DNA of 64,000 nt from Halichondria panicea. Lineage: Eukaryota; Porifera; Demospongiae; Suberitida; Halichondriidae. Made by a program: the position numbers and the translations under genes. Under the pieces are notes generated by a model. That model was not told the origin of the DNA. It did not search any database and was given only the letters and a program-made list of their open reading frames with translations. The stretch's first letter is position 1, and each line of letters begins with the position of its first letter. Positions 34,001 to 64,000 of the stretch are shown piece after piece. The stretch covers positions 7,472,419-7,536,418 of the forward strand of contig NC_087381.1 in NCBI RefSeq assembly GCF_963675165.1. The letters run 5' to 3'.

Positions 34001-34634
34001 TCAGTCATTAGCAAGTACTAGGTACAAATGGTTCACAGAATTGGCGTGTTTTAAATTACTGAAAGAGATGATGTTTTTGAGCGAGTTATACTCAGAAAAA
34101 GTTGAGGCTTCACTGCAGATGCAGCATTACGTGCACCACTCTGTTTCCAATCCCTCCAATCCCTGTATCTATATGAATTATGTTCAAAGCATATTGATAT
34201 ATAAATGTGCCATGCTGTTGCAGGCCATGGTAGATACAATCAACAATGAAGCAATTGCTACATAATAATCGACTCACACGTGCAAGGAATGTTCGGTCCC
34301 TCAAGGTTGGTCCTGTGATATCCATTGAAGCAGGTGCACTCTGGGCTGTTGGTCTCCACACTGTTACTGTTGGCAGGACAGGTAACACACGACGGTACTC
34401 CAGAGGACAGCTGCTCAACGTAGGTACCAAGGGGACATTGAGGACCTGAAACAAAAAGAGCACAATATTTGAACAAAAATTATAATTATAGACATAATAA
34501 TTATAGAGAAGCAACAATGCCGAATAATTACTTAAACTAACTTGTGCTTGTTGGAACTTACTTTGACACTGGCTATAAGCCACACAGAGCAACAGAAGAA
34601 TTGCTGTTGATTGAAGTTGCAGTAATTTGCTCAT
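21766..34634 (-). CDS. Gene B: secreted Eph-type Cys-rich/FN3/CCP/VWD mosaic protein
   Basis: There are 26 minus-strand exons; coordinates are given in the domain entries below. The domain order is signal peptide, Eph-receptor-type Cys-rich module, two FN3, eleven CCP, one VWD split over three exons, and seven CCP, about 1,745 residues. Junctions are phase 1 except inside the second FN3 and the VWD, where a phase-0 intron splits the domain. No membrane segment is visible, so the product is probably a secreted matrix or recognition protein. The start at 34634 is chosen for its signal peptide (MSKLLQLQSTAILLLL), homologous to gene A. Exon 22 carries a 2-bp insertion that would truncate the protein unless it is skipped or is an assembly error. 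The terminal exon ends at a TGA because the expected donor has become GA. The gene is divergently arranged with gene C. Confidence 0.8.
22057..22235. mobile_element. Truncated pogo-like MITE in gene B intron 25
   Basis: The right end (cctcgttattccggccaagctgc...ccagattaacgagagtcta) is the inverted counterpart of the left end of the MITE at 6169. The opposite terminus is missing. Confidence 0.55.
22529..22553 (-). pseudogene. Remnant of a duplicated CCP exon (exon 9 copy)
   Basis: The plus-strand sequence tatctctggcagagggggg continuing gcattgtgct is identical to the 5' part of gene B exon 9 (near 28038-28063) with its acceptor, but the rest of the exon is absent. Upstream, exon 25 matches exon 8. 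An exon 8-9 block was therefore copied here and then truncated. Confidence 0.65.
22728..24466 (-). other. Gene B CCP 12-17 (exons 20-25), including a recent tandem array
   Basis: Exons: 24236-24466, 23788-23997, 23520-23731, 23254-23463, 22988-23197 and 22728-22931. Exons 21-24 are near-identical CCPs (NGMIVYN or NGVIVYN, CNPGYEL, GSEMRSCEDAGDG, FSGQAPTCER). They repeat with a 266-bp exon+intron period, so they are a recent tandem expansion. Exon 22 has an extra TA at about 23559-23562, making it 212 bp and shifting the frame. Exon 25 is closest to exon 8 (GGNVVRTCVDAGDGSGG). Most modules have Phe where classical CCPs have Trp. Confidence 0.85.
24602..25346 (-). other. Gene B von Willebrand factor type D domain (exons 17-19)
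   Basis: Exons 25156-25346, 24858-25047 and 24602-24808. The first encodes ADPMMVSPFTRSTSYTFMGT then CEHALLQSC, the characteristic VWD opening. The second gives VEVERGDNYTEIRVGGGIGV. The third gives SSLGETCGLCGTQTGDLRRS, the CGLCG signature. The usual GDPHxxTFDG start is altered (no His, no DG). VWD domains support multimerisation and matrix assembly. The outer borders are phase 1, so the three exons form one transferable module between CCP arrays. Confidence 0.85.
25447..25754. mobile_element. Pogo-like MITE in gene B intron 16
   Basis: Perfect terminal inverted repeats (left cagtagaacctcgattatcc, with its inverse at the right end) are flanked by TA on both sides. Extra internal copies of cctcgattatccgg lie next to each end. 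At 308 bp it has no transposase. Confidence 0.85.
25793..29013 (-). other. Gene B CCP 1-11 (exons 6-16)
   Basis: Exons: 28807-29013, 28547-28756, 28289-28492, 27872-28063, 27596-27787, 27335-27535, 27082-27273, 26792-26986, 26456-26716, 26105-26326 and 25793-26023. Each is one CCP in a symmetric phase-1 exon with a multiple of three bases. Typical signatures are NGVISY, GTVATYTC, CNDGF or CNPGY, and F(S/D)G..P.C near the end. Exon 14 is the longest (87 codons) with an extended loop. Exons 16 and 20, on either side of the VWD, are close copies (SPDMTAxYSVDTVATYTC). Confidence 0.85.
29014..30460 (-). other. Gene B intron 5, nothing recognised inside
   Basis: Donor gtacgt at 30460-30455 and acceptor acacacag ending at 29014. 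The interior shows no domain-like frame. It contains only AT-rich sequence and short direct repeats (agctagctag). Confidence 0.45.
30898..31620 (+). pseudogene. RecQ-type ATP-dependent DNA helicase, first RecA lobe only
   Basis: Two exons (to 31420, then from 31468, phase 2). Motifs in order: LILKEQQVRALKLL (motif 0 region), WFPTGYGKSLCYQ (Walker A), VVFVISPLVSLMIDQV (Ia), LLFTAPEAVV, VDKAHCVYKW (motif II, normally DEAH, Glu replaced by Lys), WSSDFRPAYAHLGELR and MLAATATVTD (motif III). The second RecA lobe, zinc-binding and HRDC regions are absent. The ATG at 30898 is out of frame with the rest. Loss of the catalytic Glu, the missing lobe and the shifted start argue against an active helicase. 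It could be captured host sequence or the remains of an element-encoded gene. Confidence 0.75.
31610..31971 (-). CDS. zf-AD (ZAD)-like zinc-finger ORF inside transposon
   Basis: It starts MASKFVLCRLCCSTDAIQNR and continues to IVCLSCIKKIESIEVFR. The C-x2-C near residue 8, a second C-x2-C about 50 residues later, the spacing and the helical tail fit the zinc-finger-associated (ZAD) fold, a dimerisation and nuclear protein module. A basic, Ser-rich linker (SAPKKRTKDTSGSD) follows. No C2H2 fingers come after it. The frame stays open to about 31489, but past roughly 31620 it overlaps helicase sequence antisense, so the true end is unknown. Confidence 0.55.
32806..33055. mobile_element. hAT-like repeat copy in gene B intron 3
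   Basis: The sequence gtcgtagacagcgg, then a cagttaccccccctggcatt block, and ttggtgccacagcaag match the element at 35520-35872 in inverted orientation. The ends are eroded and long G tracts have expanded. A separate G/C-rich hairpin follows at 33060-33105. Confidence 0.5.
33703..34160. repeat. Dispersed GGATTGGAAAC repeat in gene B intron 2
   Basis: The left end ggattggaaacaaagg is mirrored at the right by ctgtttccaatccctcc. The interior (ctcgagtaacatccgc, gcggttta, gttataaccagcacgctt, ggcgtg) recurs at 58213-58697 and partly at 14958-15170. It is probably a non-autonomous DNA element. Confidence 0.55.
34278..34634 (-). other. Gene B exons 1-2: signal peptide and Eph-type Cys-rich module
   Basis: Exon 1 (34562-34634) is a signal peptide (MSKLLQLQSTAILLLL...AYSQCQ). 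Exon 2 (34278-34445) encodes CPLGTYVEQLSSGVPSCVTC, then PANSNSVETNSPECTCFNGY and HRTNLEGPNIPC. The spacing C-x-C-x2-GY-x-R and the closing P-x2-PC followed by FN3 match the Cys-rich/FN3 junction of ephrin receptors. There is no kinase or transmembrane part, so only the ectodomain module is shared. Confidence 0.75.
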
Positions 34635-34742
34635 GGCTTCCGCAGGAGAGTCACAATGCATGCATAAACTTGTCAAGTATATGCAATTTGTTGAGAGCAT
34701 GCAGCATCAACTGATCTAGATATTGCATTGTTGCTACTCCAA

Positions 34743-34750
34743 GTTTTATA
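34743..34750 (-). promoter_or_regulatory. TATA-like box upstream of gene B
   Basis: TATAAAAC on the minus strand lies about 110 bp upstream of the gene B start, inside a block conserved with the gene A promoter (tataaccac, tgtgtgcattgaacgcc, ggcaggaagca). Confidence 0.4.
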
Positions 34751-35322
34751 TGCATACATGTATAACCACATTGTGTGCATTGAACGCCCACGGCAGGAAG
34801 CATATAACAATTATGCTGTACATGCATGCACTCAAACAATACCTTGTCTATATATTATTTAAAGTATATATATAAGGTGCATCCTCTCAGACCCTATACA
34901 GACCCTATATATAAGGAAATTTTTATCCCTTAATATTATGCGATCGAATGTGTTCTTCGAGGGTATAAATATCAGTGGTTTTTGCTGATTAAGCATGTAC
35001 CGCAAACATCTATATATCCACGAATTTAATATCGCATATATACATGCATGCATGCATGCTGCAAAAAGGCTGCTATTCCGTGAAAATTAAACCTGCTTTG
35101 TAATAGTCATTCCGCAAAAATGTATACCTGGTATATAATTATGCTAAGCACTACATGCATGTGTGTATTTATTGCCCAGTGAGTGGGCAGATCAAAGCAA
35201 TCCATCACTATACCAGCAACAGTATATAACTGATGCAGTGCAATTATAATAATTATGGCATGTTACGCTGCGTGTAAAAAATTCAGTAAACAAAATCTGT
35301 TTTTGACTTATGTACCACCCAA

Positions 35323-36127
35323 TACCGTATAGCGGGTATAATATTATTTCGAGGGTATAATGTTCACGGTTTTCGCGGATTGAGCCTGTACCCACGAAAA
35401 TTTATATCTTTATTGAATAGTAGGCGTGTTCAGTATTATTGACCACATGCACCTATATCGACAATAAAAAGGAATCAAGAGACAAGGACGCCGGTATAGC
35501 CAGCTAGCTTGCTCTATATACCAGGGCCGTAGATAGCTTAGGTTTGCAGGGGTGGCAAAATAACAGCTGAACATTTTTACTAAAAAAAAAGGTCATATCC
35601 TCTGAGTATGGCAACTTCCAACTTGCTGTGGCACCAACTTAGAGCAACTAAAACAAGGTAGCTTAAACTAGGAAGGTGACTTCCCATGCAGAGGCGCAGT
35701 GGAGCTCAGAATTTTACCTAAAAAAAGGTTGTAACTTATTCTCAGCAGTCAGCATGCGCATCAGATAGCCCTTCCCACATCTTATTGGGTATGTGCAGAT
35801 CAATAATTTTAGCAGATCTGAGAATGCCAGGGGGAACTGCCCACCCTGCCCCCTGCTGTCTACGGCCCTGTCTACGTCTACTGTATCCTTTGACTATGGC
35901 CTGCACAGCAAACGTTCTGCTATAGAGGTGGAGGACATAATTATATAGTGCCTCACTGATTCTATTAGGCCTGGATTCGAGGCTAACGGTGTGGAGGTAC
36001 AGCTGCATGTTGATGTGTGCATGCGCCAAAAGGCTGGAACTCCGACCACGAAATAAAATCCGCGAAATCCTTTGTAGTGGTCCATCCGCGAAAATTTATA
36101 CCCTCGAAATATACCCGCTATACGGTA
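35323..36127. mobile_element. TIR element (TACCGTATAGCGGGTA ends) between genes B and C
   Basis: The left taccgtatagcgggtata...tcgagggtataa is mirrored by ttataccctcgaaatatacccgctatacggta-type sequence at the right end. The family also occurs at 53820. A second transposon (35520-35872) is nested inside. It lies in the shared upstream region of B and C and is absent from the older cassette copy. Confidence 0.65.
35520..35872. mobile_element. Nested hAT-like MITE (CAGGGCCGTAGA ends)
   Basis: The left ccagggccgtagatag and the right ctgtctacggccctg are inverted copies. A relative in inverted orientation lies at 32806-33055. No target duplication is clear. Confidence 0.55.
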
Positions 36128-36716
36128 ACTCAATTGGTCCCTTTTATAGGCTGCACTAGTACTACTTGTGGGAAGCAATTTAATTATGTATATCACTTAT
36201 TTATATAGCTGTGTACAATTACAATCATAATACATAAAGCAATGAAAACAGAAGACATGCAAAACCAGGCCCTTACCTACTAAATAGATTCTCTTGGAGC
36301 CGTGTTGAGACTCAGAGTTCCTCTCAAACCCTCAAAATGTGTATAAATGTGTGGTGATATTACTTTAGCCTCGAGAACAGACCCCCGGTGATGGAGGCCC
36401 TGGTTTGGTTAGCGATCTTTACCAAATCAAAATAATGAGCTTGACCTTTTTACACCGAAATAACATGCCCTTGAATTCGTGTTTTGAACACGCCCTCGAA
36501 ATTGCACCCACATGGACTAAAAAATTACAGATAGAACAACACTCAGAACAGTATGGTTATAGGGGATATGTCAAATCTCCACTGACTAGACAATGACTAC
36601 AATGTGTGATGCGAGAAAGAGACAGTTCTCCAAGGAGTTAAAGAAGCTGGGCAGGCGCTGATTATCAATTAACAACCATGTGAAGTGCAGTTTGGTGGCT
36701 TCACAAAGTGAGACTG

Positions 36717-36723
36717 TATAAAA
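36717..36723 (+). promoter_or_regulatory. TATA-like box upstream of gene C
   Basis: TATAAAA in gactgtataaaaccacag, about 127 bp upstream of the gene C start codon. Confidence 0.35.
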
Positions 36724-36849
36724 CCACAGCCCTCCACTAGTAAACAGTTTGGCTCTTCTGCACAGACCAAAAGAAGTGCAAGTGCTCAAGCCAAGCCATT
36801 CAAAATACATTGGAGATCGTTTGCATAGAGTCGGTGCAAGCATTGCAAG

Positions 36850-64000
<27,151 letters not shown>

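Overview
The window looks like one end of a compact, AT-rich invertebrate nuclear genome, most probably a demosponge close to Amphimedon. The reasons are 50-60 bp introns, long exon-shuffled extracellular proteins built from sushi (CCP), FN3, VWD and Calx-beta modules, and dense small terminal-inverted-repeat (TIR) transposons. Calx-beta arrays are the hallmark of sponge aggregation-factor-type proteins. The taxon is inferred, not proven.

Three multi-exon genes are supported. Gene A (minus, 3561 down to about 2204) encodes a signal peptide and 4 CCP domains. Gene B (minus, 34634 down to 21766, 26 exons, about 1,745 residues) encodes a signal peptide, an Eph-receptor-type Cys-rich module, 2 FN3, 11 CCP, one VWD and 7 CCP. 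Gene C (plus, 36850 to beyond 64000, 64 exons in the window, more than 4,000 residues) encodes a signal peptide, a short Cys-rich exon, about 22 Calx-beta domains and at least 20 CCP domains, and it runs off the right edge. B and C are head to head, about 2.2 kb apart. Almost every exon is flanked by phase-1 introns and has a length divisible by three, so modules can be duplicated or skipped without breaking the frame.

The B/C head-to-head promoter cassette has an older copy at 3489-5940. There, gene A occupies the place of B, and C survives only as a broken first exon. Gene B's last exon and a decayed tail beyond it match gene A's exons in order. B therefore looks like an A-type gene into which a large FN3/CCP/VWD block was inserted. 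Tandem duplication is still active: 266-bp exon+intron units in B, a five-exon Calx-beta block in C, and a 2,401-bp higher-order CCP repeat at the right end.

The 6-21 kb interval is a gene-poor transposon nest. One family stands out: TIR elements with TAGCCTCGA...TCGAGGCTA ends and 9-bp target duplications, from 41 bp to 2 kb long. The two largest carry the first lobe of a RecQ-type helicase, and one also carries an oppositely oriented zf-AD-like zinc-finger ORF. One of them sits in an intron of gene B. No RNA genes or CRISPR arrays were recognised.
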